Shown here one piece after another: positions 23,946 to 32,480 of a DNA stretch of 64,000 nucleotides. Under the pieces are notes generated by a model. The model was not told where the DNA came from. It was given only the letters and a program-made list of their open reading frames with translations, and did no database searches. The position numbers were made by a program, and so were the translations under genes. Source of the DNA: Mycolicibacterium hodleri (GTDB taxonomy: Bacteria; Actinomycetota; Actinomycetes; Mycobacteriales; Mycobacteriaceae); the NCBI RefSeq assembly GCF_006439015.1, contig NZ_RCZG01000016.1, positions 30,029-94,028 on the forward strand, written 5' to 3'. Within the stretch, counting starts at the first letter, position 1, and the number at the start of each line of letters is the position of its first letter.

Positions 23946-25466
23946 ATGCCGCTGCGCTCGGGGGACGTGTTCGCGGGCTACACCGTGGTCCGACAGCTCG
24001 CTGCGGGCGCCCGTGGCGAGGTGTATCTGACCGCGCATCCGCAATTGTTGCGCCAGGACGCCCTGCGCGTCCTGCCCGCCGCTGCCTCGTCCGACGAGCG
24101 ATTCCGTGCCGCCTTCCTGCGCCATGCCGACACGGCCGCGACGCTCTGGCATCCCCACATCGTCGGAGTGCACGACCACGGCGAATACCGGGGCCTGCTG
24201 TGGCTGTCGATGGACTTCGTCGACGGCACGGACGCGGGCTCGTTGATACGAGACAGATACGACACCGGCATGGCCGCCGACAAGGTCCTCGACATCGTCA
24301 CGTCGATCGCCGACGCGCTGGACTATGCGCACGCACGGCACTCGGTGCACGGCAACGTCACGGCGGCCAGCATTCTGCTTACCGGCGACCGGCGACGGCG
24401 AGTGGTGTTGACGGATTTCGGCATTCCCCGCAGCGTCGACGCCGCAGGCGAGGGTGTCACCGACGGCCGAGCCGACCAGTACGGTCTGGCGGCCACGGCC
24501 TATCACCTGCTGGGTGGCAAGCCTCTGGAGGCGAGCACCCATCCGAAACCGGTTGCCCCACTTGGCGACACCCGCCAGGACCTCGCCGCATTCGATCCAG
24601 CTCTGATGCGGGCGCTGTCGGTCGACCCCCTGCAGCGGTTCAACGCATGTCTGGACTTCGCGGCCGCGCTGCGTGATGCCGCGACAGCCGCGACGCAGGC
24701 GCAACCCGTCGCCGACCCGGCGGCCCACGCTCCCACCGAGCACCTCGCGCGGCCGACGACGGGCTCGGGAATGCCTGCCCTCTTCGTCCCGGCCTGGTCC
24801 GCGGAGGAGCCGGGCCCCGAAGACGGGTTCGATCTGGAGGTCGAACCCGAGTTCGCACCGACGATGGCAGCCAGTCAGCTCTCCCCGCCGCCGCAGATGT
24901 CCGACCCGCCCTTCGATGCGGAACCCGACGACGACGGAGCCGTCGGAGCGGGCCGGATCTGGGCGTTCACCGGAGTGGCCGCACTCCTCGCGCTCATCGT
25001 CGTACTGGTGGTCGTCGTCGCCCGCGGCGGCAGCGTCGGATCAAGCGCGGGCTCATCACCGTCGCGTTCACCGTCGAGCAGCGCTCTGACGCCACCCGCG
25101 GCCGCGGAACCCACCACGACCGGCGTGGGAGGCCGGCCCATGCCGGCGCCGATCCGAGGCGCCGATCCGACGGGTGAGGAATGCGAGGGCGGATATCAAA
25201 TCACCGGGCAGGCCGATTGGGCAAGCCAGGGCGTGCGCGGCAGCCCAGCGGCAACCTGCGCTTTCGTCAGCAACGTGCTGAAAGCCTATTGGGACGCCGC
25301 CGACCCGAGTCGTGAGACACGGTCCGTCGTCGCCGCCGGCGCCATCCCCTGCGCGGAGGGCGCGGCGTGCGTCGGCTCGGACTTCTTCGTCACCTGTTCG
25401 GCAGAAGGCTCCGATCCATGGATCACCTGCCGCGGCGGCCGCGATGCCGTCGTAGTTCTGTACTAG
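23946..25466 (+). CDS. Membrane pseudokinase (Ser/Thr-kinase-like, catalytically degenerate) with extracellular Cys-rich domain
   Basis: The 506-residue protein has an STPK-like domain (1 to about 245), an acidic proline-rich juxtamembrane linker, one membrane helix (338-360) and an extracytoplasmic domain with several cysteines. The kinase fold is clear: LAAGARGEVY loop, HPHIVGVHDHG, LTDFG. But the VAIK Lys is Arg (ALRVL, R41), the alphaC Glu is absent (FLRHADTAA) and HRDxxxxN reads HGNVTAAS, losing the catalytic Asp. Only the DFG Asp remains, so phosphotransfer is unlikely and a scaffold or sensor role is more probable. ATG 23946 is preferred to a GTG at 23925. Its neighbours lpqI, DUF2613 and aftD point to wall biology. 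Confidence 0.85.
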   Translation: MPLRSGDVFAGYTVVRQLAAGARGEVYLTAHPQLLRQDALRVLPAAASSDERFRAAFLRHADTAATLWHPHIVGVHDHGEYRGLLWLSMDFVDGTDAGSLIRDRYDTGMAADKVLDIVTSIADALDYAHARHSVHGNVTAASILLTGDRRRRVVLTDFGIPRSVDAAGEGVTDGRADQYGLAATAYHLLGGKPLEASTHPKPVAPLGDTRQDLAAFDPALMRALSVDPLQRFNACLDFAAALRDAATAATQAQPVADPAAHAPTEHLARPTTGSGMPALFVPAWSAEEPGPEDGFDLEVEPEFAPTMAASQLSPPPQMSDPPFDAEPDDDGAVGAGRIWAFTGVAALLALIVVLVVVVARGGSVGSSAGSSPSRSPSSSALTPPAAAEPTTTGVGGRPMPAPIRGADPTGEECEGGYQITGQADWASQGVRGSPAATCAFVSNVLKAYWDAADPSRETRSVVAAGAIPCAEGAACVGSDFFVTCSAEGSDPWITCRGGRDAVVVLY

Positions 25467-25491
25467 CCGCCCGCGGTGCTACCTTGGCCGA

Positions 25492-25665
25492 GTGGACAGG
25501 TTCGTCTTGCCAGCTGCAGCCAGCATCGTCGTCGGACTGTTGCTCGGCGCCGCCGCCATCTTCGGGGTGACGCTCATGGTTCAGCAGGACACGAAGCCGC
25601 CGCTACAGGCGGGCGACCCGGGGTCATCCGTGCTCAACAGGGTCGAGTACGGCGACCGAACCTAA
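25492..25665 (+). CDS. Small membrane protein of the DUF2613 family
   Basis: The 57-residue protein has a short N-terminus, one hydrophobic helix (SIVVGLLLGAAAIFGVTLMV, about 11-30) and a polar extracytoplasmic tail ending GDRT. Length, sequence type and position directly before aftD match the small protein Rv0236A of M. tuberculosis as I recall. It starts with GTG 25 bases after the pseudokinase stop. The family is actinobacterial and of unknown function; linkage to AftD suggests a role in arabinan assembly or its membrane complex. The downstream aftD frame opens right after this stop. Confidence 0.88.
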   Translation: MDRFVLPAAASIVVGLLLGAAAIFGVTLMVQQDTKPPLQAGDPGSSVLNRVEYGDRT

Positions 25666-25670
25666 TCTCA

Positions 25671-25692
25671 GGTCGCTACGCTCCTGCCCCCC
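25671..25692 (+). repeat. Copy of the dispersed GTCGCTNCGCTCC repeat
   Basis: GGTCGCTACGCTCCTGCCCCCC lies between the DUF2613 stop and the aftD start region. It matches the copies at 33.7 and 35.1 kb except for small substitutions. It may have displaced or altered the normal aftD start. Confidence 0.6.
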
Positions 25693-25734
25693 GAACTTGA
25701 ATCCCACGTCGCTGCACCCCTGAGCCGCCGCTGG

Positions 25735-28700
25735 TTGTGGCTTGTCGTAGCCGTCGCACTGGCGCTGACCTTCGCTCAATCGCCAGGGGAGATCTCCCCC
25801 GACACCAAGCTCGACCTGACCGCCAACCCGCTGCGGTTCCTGGCGCGCGCGGCGAATCTATGGAACAGCGACCTCCCCTTCGGACAGGCACAGAACCAGG
25901 CCTACGGCTATCTCTTCCCACACGGCGCGTTCTTCCTCGTCGGCGATGCCATCGGGCTGCCTGGCTGGGTGACGCAGCGGCTGTGGTGGGCGCTGCTCCT
26001 CGTCGTCGGGTTCTGGGGCTTGATTCGACTGGCTGAAGCCCTGAACATCGGCAGCCCAAGCTCGCGGGTCATCGCGGCGCTCGCATTCACGCTGTCACCC
26101 CGGGTGCTGACGACGCTCGGCGCGATCTCGTCGGAGACGCTGCCGATGATGCTGGCGCCGTGGGTGCTGTTGCCGGTGGTGCTCGCGCTGCGGGGAGCCG
26201 GGCCGCCGGCGACATGTGGCCCGGGAGCCGGGCCGCCGGCGACATGTGGCCCGGGAGCCGGGCCGCCGGCGACATGTGGACCGGGAGCCGGGCCCGTGCG
26301 CGTGCTGGCGGCCAGGTCGGCGCTGGCCGTCGCGTTGATGGGCGCCGTCAACGCGGTCGCCACCCTCACGGCGTGCCTGGCGGCCCTGATCTGGTGGGCC
26401 GCACACCGTCCGAACCGGCTGTGGTGGCGGTTTACCGCGTGGTGGGCCTTGTCCGTGGCGCTCGCCGTGACGTGGTGGGTGGTCGCGCTTTTCATGCTCG
26501 GCCGGATCAGCCCCCCGTTCCTCGACTTCATCGAATCGTCCGGCGTGACCACGCAGTGGCTGTCGCTGGTGGAGGTGCTGCGCGGGACGTACAGCTGGAC
26601 GCCGTTCGTCGCACCGAACGCGACCGCGGGCGCGTCGCTGGTGACGGGGTCGGTCGCCGTGCTGGCGACGACGCTGGTGGCCGCAGCCGGGCTGGCGGGC
26701 CTGACCCTGAGGTCGATGCCTGCCCGCGGCCGGTTGATCACGATCCTCCTCACCGGCCTCGGCTTGTTGGCCGTCGGTTACTCCGGTGGCCTCGGCAGCC
26801 CATTCGCCCACTACGTGCAGGCGTTCCTGGACGCCGACGGCACTCCGTTGCGCAACGTTCACAAACTCGAGCCGCTGATCAGGCTGCCGCTGGTGCTGGG
26901 TGTCGCGCATCTTCTGAGTCGCGTTCCGCTGCCCGGCAGCGCACCTCGGCGCGAGTGGCTTCAGGCACTGGCACATCCTGAACGCGACAAGCGGGTCGCC
27001 GTCGGCGCCGTGGTCATGGTCGCACTCACCGTGGCGACATCGTTGGCGTGGACCGGGCGTTTGACTCCGCCGGGCACTTTCGCCGCCATTCCGCAGTACT
27101 GGCACGACGCCGCCAACTGGCTCGATGAACACAACGAACCCGCCCCGGGGCGCGTTCTGGTGGTTCCCGGTGCACCATTCGCCACGCAGGTGTGGGGCAA
27201 CAGCCACGACGAGCCGTTGCAGGTGCTCGGCAACAGTCCCTGGGGAGTCCGCGACTCCATTCCTCTGACACCGCCGGCGACCATCCGCGCCCTCGACTCG
27301 GTACAGCGACTGTTCGCTGCCGGGAGGCCGTCCGCTGGACTTGCCGATACGCTTGTCCGACAGGGTATTTCATACCTCGTCGTGCGCAACGACCTCGACC
27401 CCGAGACGTCGCGTTCAGCCCGCCCGCTATTGGTGCACCGCGTCTTGGACAATTCGGGCGGGCTGACGAAGGTCGCGCAGTTCGGCGATCCCGTCGGGCC
27501 CGGCACATTGGATGGGTTCATCACCGACAGCGGGCTGCGACCGCGCTATCCGGCGGTGGAGATCTACCGGGTCGACGGGGCGAGACCTGTGCGCCCGTAC
27601 CTCACCGACGCCGACGCGATGGCGCGCATCGACGGCGGTCCCGAAGCGCTGCTGCGGATCGACGAACGACGCCGGCTACTCGGTCAGGCGCCGCTCGGGC
27701 CGACGCTGCTGACGGCTGACGCCCGCGCCGCCGGGTTGCCGACGCCGGTCGTGACGGTCACCGACAACCCGGTGGCCCGTGAAACCGATTACGGCCGCGT
27801 GGATGACCACTCGTCCGCCGTTCGCGCACCGGGTGACACGCGAAACACGTTCAACCGCGTCATGGACTACCCCGCCGGGGGCGCTGCCGTCGTCTACGGA
27901 CGGTGGCCGGGGGGCAGGCTCTCGGTGTCGAGTTCGGCGGCGGACTCCACCGCGCTACCGAACGTCGCGCCCGCGGCGGGCGCGGCGGCCGCTGTCGACG
28001 GGGACCCCGCGACCAGTTGGGTGTCGAACTCACTGCAAGCGGCTGTGGGCCAATGGCTTCAGGTCGATTTCGACCGCCCCATCGCCAACGCGGCGTTCAG
28101 CATTACGCCGAGCGCCACCGCCGTCGGTGCTCAGGTGCGGCGCATCGAGGTGTCGACCGCTACCGGCACCAGCACGCTGCGCTTCGACGAGGCCGGCAAG
28201 CCGTTGTCGGGCGCGCTCCCCATCGGCGAAACCCCATGGGTGCGATTCACCGCCGTGGCGACCGACGACGGATCTCCTGGCGTCCAATTCGGCATCACCG
28301 ACTTCACCATCACGCAGTACGACGCCTTCGGATTCGCCGAACCGTTGAGCCTTCGGCACACCATCGACGTACCACCCCCACCCCCGGGATCGGCTGTCGC
28401 CCAATGGGATCTGGGTTCGGAGTTGCTTGGTCGCTCAGCGTGTGCGGACGGACCCGACGGAGTTCGGTGCGCCGCGACCATGGCCCTGTCTCCCGAGGAG
28501 CCGGTCAACCTAAGTCGCACTTTGTCGGTGCCCGACGCCATGGAGGTGACGCCAACGGTGTGGGTGCGAGCGCGACAGGGTCCCAACCTGGCCGACCTGA
28601 TCGCTCAAACCGGCGCCGCCCGCGAGCTCGGCGACGCCGATGTCATCGACGTGCTCGGCTCCGCCTATGCAGCAGGTGACGGCGATCCGCGCACCTCGTG

Positions 28701-30000
28701 GACCGCCCCGCAAAGCATCGTTCAGCACCGCGGTGCGGCCAATCTGACACTGAAACTCCCACGGCCGACGGAGGTTTCCGCGCTGCGGCTGACCCCGAGC
28801 CAGTCAGAGCTGCCCGCCCATCCGACGTTGGTCGCCATCGATCTCGGCGATGGTCCGCAGGTGCGATCGCTGACGCCGAACGGCGCGCAGACCGTCCCCC
28901 TCGCACCTCGTGTCACCGACACCGTCAAGATCTCGATCCTCGACTGGAATGACGTCATCGACCGCACTGCCTTGGGTTTTGATCAGGTCAAGCCGCCGGG
29001 GCTGGCCGAGGTCACTGCGTTGGACGGCAGGGGCGCGCCGATCGCCGCCCCCGACGCCGCCCGCAACCGCGCCCGCGGAATCGAGCTCCCCTGTGGCAAG
29101 GGGCCGATCATCGGCGTCGCAGGCCAGTTCGTCCAGACATCGGTGAACACCACCGTCGGCGCCCTCCTCGACGCCGAACCGATCGCGGCCAGTCCCTGCG
29201 GGTCGTCGACGATCGCCTTGCCCGCGGGTGAACAGGAGCTGGTGATCAGCCCAGGACCGGCGTTCGTCGCGGACGGCGTCCAGCTGAATGGTCCTTTGGC
29301 GGCGACATTGCCAAGTGCCTCAACGACTCCCGCGACTACGACGCAATGGCGGGCCGACCACCGACAGGTCGACGTGACCGCATCGGGCGTGCAGCGGGTG
29401 TTGGTGGTGCCCGAGAGCATCAACCCCGGCTGGACCGCGCGCGCCGCGGACGGCACGACCTTGACGTCGATCACGGTGAACGGGTGGCAACAGGGCTGGG
29501 TCCTTCCCGCGGGCACCTCGGGCACCGTCACCCTCTCGTTCGCCTCCAATACGACCTATCGCATCGGCCTCTTCGGCGGGCTGGCCCTTCTTCCTCTGCT
29601 GCTGCTGCTCGCGTTCGTCCCCGTCCGTCGGAAACCGGTGCCTACCGAGCCCACCCGCCCGTGGCAACCAGGGTCGGTTGGCGTGAGTCTCGCGGTGCTC
29701 GGCCTGGGCTTCCTCGTCTCGGGTGTCGTCGGCCTCCTGGTCGTCGGAGCGGCGGTCGGGATGCGATACGCGTTACGGGCCAGGCCGGTGGGCTCGGAAC
29801 AGATCCTTCTCGGCGCGGCGGCGGGTGGGCTGATCCTGGCGGGCGCGGTGCTCAGCAGATATCCGTGGCGGTCGGTCGACGGTTACATCGGCCACGCCTG
29901 GGGCGTGCAGTTGCTGGCGCTGATCTCGGTGGCCGCGCTCGCCGCATCGGTGGTCCCGATTTCACCTTCGGCGCGTGCCAACGTCCCTAACATCGGGTGA
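25735..30000 (+). CDS. aftD: Alpha-(1->3)-arabinofuranosyltransferase AftD
   Basis: This very large protein (about 1421 residues) is the GT-C arabinosyltransferase that branches arabinan of arabinogalactan and lipoarabinomannan at the outer membrane face, using decaprenyl-phosphoarabinose. The N-terminal half has many membrane helices, beginning VAVALALTFAQSPGEISPDTKLDL. The C-terminal half has carbohydrate-binding F5/8-type modules (about 723-860, AVDGDPATSWVSN; and about 970-1080, GDGDPRTSWTAP), then a final membrane block. No ATG or GTG exists between the upstream in-frame stop (25663) and the homologous N-terminus, so the start is TTG 25735 or an upstream CTG. A tandem repeat adds about 30 residues near position 155. 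Confidence 0.93.
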   Translation: MWLVVAVALALTFAQSPGEISPDTKLDLTANPLRFLARAANLWNSDLPFGQAQNQAYGYLFPHGAFFLVGDAIGLPGWVTQRLWWALLLVVGFWGLIRLAEALNIGSPSSRVIAALAFTLSPRVLTTLGAISSETLPMMLAPWVLLPVVLALRGAGPPATCGPGAGPPATCGPGAGPPATCGPGAGPVRVLAARSALAVALMGAVNAVATLTACLAALIWWAAHRPNRLWWRFTAWWALSVALAVTWWVVALFMLGRISPPFLDFIESSGVTTQWLSLVEVLRGTYSWTPFVAPNATAGASLVTGSVAVLATTLVAAAGLAGLTLRSMPARGRLITILLTGLGLLAVGYSGGLGSPFAHYVQAFLDADGTPLRNVHKLEPLIRLPLVLGVAHLLSRVPLPGSAPRREWLQALAHPERDKRVAVGAVVMVALTVATSLAWTGRLTPPGTFAAIPQYWHDAANWLDEHNEPAPGRVLVVPGAPFATQVWGNSHDEPLQVLGNSPWGVRDSIPLTPPATIRALDSVQRLFAAGRPSAGLADTLVRQGISYLVVRNDLDPETSRSARPLLVHRVLDNSGGLTKVAQFGDPVGPGTLDGFITDSGLRPRYPAVEIYRVDGARPVRPYLTDADAMARIDGGPEALLRIDERRRLLGQAPLGPTLLTADARAAGLPTPVVTVTDNPVARETDYGRVDDHSSAVRAPGDTRNTFNRVMDYPAGGAAVVYGRWPGGRLSVSSSAADSTALPNVAPAAGAAAAVDGDPATSWVSNSLQAAVGQWLQVDFDRPIANAAFSITPSATAVGAQVRRIEVSTATGTSTLRFDEAGKPLSGALPIGETPWVRFTAVATDDGSPGVQFGITDFTITQYDAFGFAEPLSLRHTIDVPPPPPGSAVAQWDLGSELLGRSACADGPDGVRCAATMALSPEEPVNLSRTLSVPDAMEVTPTVWVRARQGPNLADLIAQTGAARELGDADVIDVLGSAYAAGDGDPRTSWTAPQSIVQHRGAANLTLKLPRPTEVSALRLTPSQSELPAHPTLVAIDLGDGPQVRSLTPNGAQTVPLAPRVTDTVKISILDWNDVIDRTALGFDQVKPPGLAEVTALDGRGAPIAAPDAARNRARGIELPCGKGPIIGVAGQFVQTSVNTTVGALLDAEPIAASPCGSSTIALPAGEQELVISPGPAFVADGVQLNGPLAATLPSASTTPATTTQWRADHRQVDVTASGVQRVLVVPESINPGWTARAADGTTLTSITVNGWQQGWVLPAGTSGTVTLSFASNTTYRIGLFGGLALLPLLLLLAFVPVRRKPVPTEPTRPWQPGSVGVSLAVLGLGFLVSGVVGLLVVGAAVGMRYALRARPVGSEQILLGAAAGGLILAGAVLSRYPWRSVDGYIGHAWGVQLLALISVAALAASVVPISPSARANVPNIG
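26191..26294 (+). repeat. In-frame 30-bp tandem repeat (3.5 copies) inside aftD
   Basis: CCGGGAGCCGGGCCGCCGGC plus GACATGTGGC forms a 30-bp unit at 26191-26220 (one mismatch), 26221-26250 and 26251-26280, with a partial fourth at 26281-26294. It encodes GAGPPATCGP three times in a loop of AftD after WVLLPVVLALR, adding one cysteine per unit. The high identity between units implies recent expansion. Confidence 0.92.
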
Positions 30001-30978
30001 GTGCCCCTTCTCAACACCGCTCGCGGCGCCATCGACACCGGCGACCTCGGCGTGACACTCATGCACGAACACGTGTTCATCTTGACCACCGAGATCATGG
30101 AGAACTACCCCGAGAACTGGGGTGATGGGGCCGCACGCGAGGCCGGCGCGATCGTACGGCTCAACGAGCTCAAGTCCCGCGGCGTCGACACCATCGTCGA
30201 TCTGACGGTTATCGGTCTTGGTCGCTATATCCCGCGCATCGCTCGCATCGCCGCGGCGACCGAGCTGAACATCGTCGTCGCGACCGGGCTCTACACCTAC
30301 AACGACGTCCCGATGTACTTCCATTACCTCGGTCCGGGAGCACCCCTAGGAGGGCCGGAGCCGATGGTCGAGATGTTCGTCCGCGACATCGAGCACGGCA
30401 TCGCCGACACCGGCGTGAAAGCGGCGATCCTCAAGTGCGCCACCGACGAACCCGGCGTGACGCCGGGCGTCGAGCGGGTGCTCCGCGCCGTCGCGCAAGC
30501 GCACCGGCAGACCGGCGTCCCGATCTCGACCCACACGCACGCCGCAACCCGGCGCGGACTCGAGCAACAGCGGATCTTCGCCGACGAGGGCGTCGATCCG
30601 AGCCGAGTCGTCATCGGACACAGCGGAGACACCACCGACATCGCCTACCTCGAGGAGCTCATCGCCGAGGGTTCCTACCTCGGCATGGACCGGTTCGGGG
30701 TCGACGCATTCCTCGGTTTCGAAGACCGCGTCAACACTGTGGCGACGATGTGCGAACGCGGCCATGCCGGCAAGATGGTGTTGTCACATGACGCCTCTTG
30801 CTATTTCGACGCACTCCCAGAGGCGACGCTCCCCGTCGCGCTGCCCAACTGGCACTACCTGCACATCCACGACGACGTGATCCCTGCGCTCAAGCAACGG
30901 GGCGTCACCGACGAGCAACTCACCACCATGCTGGTCGACAATCCACGCAATATCTTCTCCGCCCGGGGCGGCTACTGA
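30001..30978 (+). CDS. php: Phosphotriesterase-like lactonase (amidohydrolase fold)
   Basis: The 325-residue binuclear-metal hydrolase has all metal ligands: H22 and H24 in MHEHVF, the bridging Lys in AAILKCATDE (K145), H178 in STHTHA, H207 in VIGHSGDTTD and D264 in LSHDAS. Phosphotriesterase-like lactonases of this type open N-acyl-homoserine or other lactones and have weak organophosphate activity. The GTG start directly follows the aftD stop, so it may be transcribed with aftD, and the next gene begins one base after its stop. It corresponds, from memory, to Rv0230c. Confidence 0.92.
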   Translation: MPLLNTARGAIDTGDLGVTLMHEHVFILTTEIMENYPENWGDGAAREAGAIVRLNELKSRGVDTIVDLTVIGLGRYIPRIARIAAATELNIVVATGLYTYNDVPMYFHYLGPGAPLGGPEPMVEMFVRDIEHGIADTGVKAAILKCATDEPGVTPGVERVLRAVAQAHRQTGVPISTHTHAATRRGLEQQRIFADEGVDPSRVVIGHSGDTTDIAYLEELIAEGSYLGMDRFGVDAFLGFEDRVNTVATMCERGHAGKMVLSHDASCYFDALPEATLPVALPNWHYLHIHDDVIPALKQRGVTDEQLTTMLVDNPRNIFSARGGY

Positions 30979-30979
30979 C

Positions 30980-32455
30980 GTGGTCGCCGGAGTCCCGCCG
31001 ATCAGCACCCAGGTCTCCACGCTCGCGCAGGCCGCGCCCAACGCTCCCGCCGTGACCTGCGAAGGGCGCACCCTGAGTCGCGCCGAACTCGACGCGTCAA
31101 CCAACCGACTCGCGAGGGCGTACGCCGAAATCGGCGTCGGGACGGGTGACTACGTCTCGATCGCGATGCCGAACTCGATCGAGTGGATCCAGGCGTGCCT
31201 CGCATGTTGGAAGCTGGGTGCGATACCGCAACCGTTGGCCGCGCGCCTGCCCGACGCCGAGCTGGTCGGCATCCTCGATCTGAAACCACGCGCGCTCATC
31301 GTCGGTCGTGTGGACCCACGCGGTCAGGTTCCGAGCGTGCCCGCGGACTTCGCCCCCGACGCGGCGCTATCCGACGCGCCCCTGCCAGAGGCTATTTCGC
31401 CGGTGTGGAAGTCGATGACCTCTGGGGGCAGCACCGGCAGGCCCAAGCTCATCGAGGCTGGCGGCGACAGCCGGATCCCCGCTCTCATCGGCTATCCGCT
31501 GGGCATGGAGGACGGAGACGTCAACCTCCTCTCGGTGCCACTGAACCACAACACCGGGTTCACCACCGCGGCGGCGGGCCTGCTGCTGGGCCATCATCTG
31601 GTCGTGATGCCGAGGTTCGAGCCCGCCGAGTTCCTGAGCCTCGTCACCGAACACCGCGTCACGTTCCTGGCGACGGTGCCAACCGTCATGCAGCGACTGC
31701 TGCCGGTGTATCGCGCCGACCCGGACGCCTACGACCTGTCCTCGATCCGGCGGTTCTGGCACCTCGCCGCGCCGTGCCCGCCGGTGATCAAGCAGGCGTG
31801 GATCGACATCCTCTCCCCCGAAGTCGTCTGGGAACTGTACGGCGGCACCGAACTTCAAGCGTTGACGTTCGTCTCGGGCGATCAGTGGCTGACCCACCCA
31901 GGAACAGTGGGGGTCGTCGTCGCCGGTGAGATGAAGGTTCTCGACGATGACGGCAGTGAGTGTTCGCCGGGGGTCGTCGGCGAAATCTACATGCGGCCTG
32001 CCCCAGGAAGTGCACCGACCTACCGCTACGTCGGCACGACCGCCAAGAGTCGAGACGGCTGGGACTCGCTCGGTGATCTCGGTTATTACGAGGACGACGG
32101 CTCGGAGCGGTTCTTCTACCTTTCCGACCGACGTGTCGACATGTTCACCGTCGGTGGCCGGAACGTCTATCCGGCCGAGATCGAGTCCGCGCTCGCCGAG
32201 CACCCGGATATTCTGTCCTGCTTGGCCGTTGGCGTCCCCGACGATGATCTGGGACAGGTGCCGCACGCCCTGGTACAGGCCTCGGTCGGCCTCGACGCGG
32301 AATCGGTGCGTGCTTTCCTATCGGAACGACTGTCCGGCTACAAGGTGCCGCGAACTGTCGAGTTCGTGGACCGGCCATTGCGCGACGACGCGGGCAAGGC
32401 CCGACGTTCGGCCGTCCGCGAGGAGGTCATCGCGCGGGCCGCGCAATCCAGCTAG
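30980..32455 (+). CDS. AMP-forming acyl-CoA synthetase / ligase (FadD-like)
   Basis: The 491-residue ANL-superfamily enzyme activates a carboxylic acid as acyl-AMP and then acyl-CoA. Motifs are the P-loop-like TSGGSTGRPKLI, YGGTELQ, GDLGYYEDDG and the hinge DRRVDMFTVGGRNVYPAEIE; the catalytic Lys near the C-terminus is in DDAGKARRSA. It is closer in layout to bile-acid/steroid or aromatic acid ligases than to long-chain FadDs, but the substrate is not set. It starts GTG one base after the phosphotriesterase stop, so the two are coupled: a lactone opened by the first could be activated by the second. Its 3' end lies in a 25-bp duplication. Confidence 0.87.
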   Translation: MVAGVPPISTQVSTLAQAAPNAPAVTCEGRTLSRAELDASTNRLARAYAEIGVGTGDYVSIAMPNSIEWIQACLACWKLGAIPQPLAARLPDAELVGILDLKPRALIVGRVDPRGQVPSVPADFAPDAALSDAPLPEAISPVWKSMTSGGSTGRPKLIEAGGDSRIPALIGYPLGMEDGDVNLLSVPLNHNTGFTTAAAGLLLGHHLVVMPRFEPAEFLSLVTEHRVTFLATVPTVMQRLLPVYRADPDAYDLSSIRRFWHLAAPCPPVIKQAWIDILSPEVVWELYGGTELQALTFVSGDQWLTHPGTVGVVVAGEMKVLDDDGSECSPGVVGEIYMRPAPGSAPTYRYVGTTAKSRDGWDSLGDLGYYEDDGSERFFYLSDRRVDMFTVGGRNVYPAEIESALAEHPDILSCLAVGVPDDDLGQVPHALVQASVGLDAESVRAFLSERLSGYKVPRTVEFVDRPLRDDAGKARRSAVREEVIARAAQSS

Positions 32456-32480
32456 CGCGCGGGCCGCGCAATCCAGCTAG
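32431..32480. repeat. 25-bp tandem duplication spanning two convergent stop codons
   Basis: CGCGCGGGCCGCGCAATCCA plus GCTAG occurs at 32431-32455 and again, identically, at 32456-32480. The first copy ends the ligase gene with TAG; the second copy contains CTAG that provides the stop codon of the convergent acyltransferase. Confidence 0.92.
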
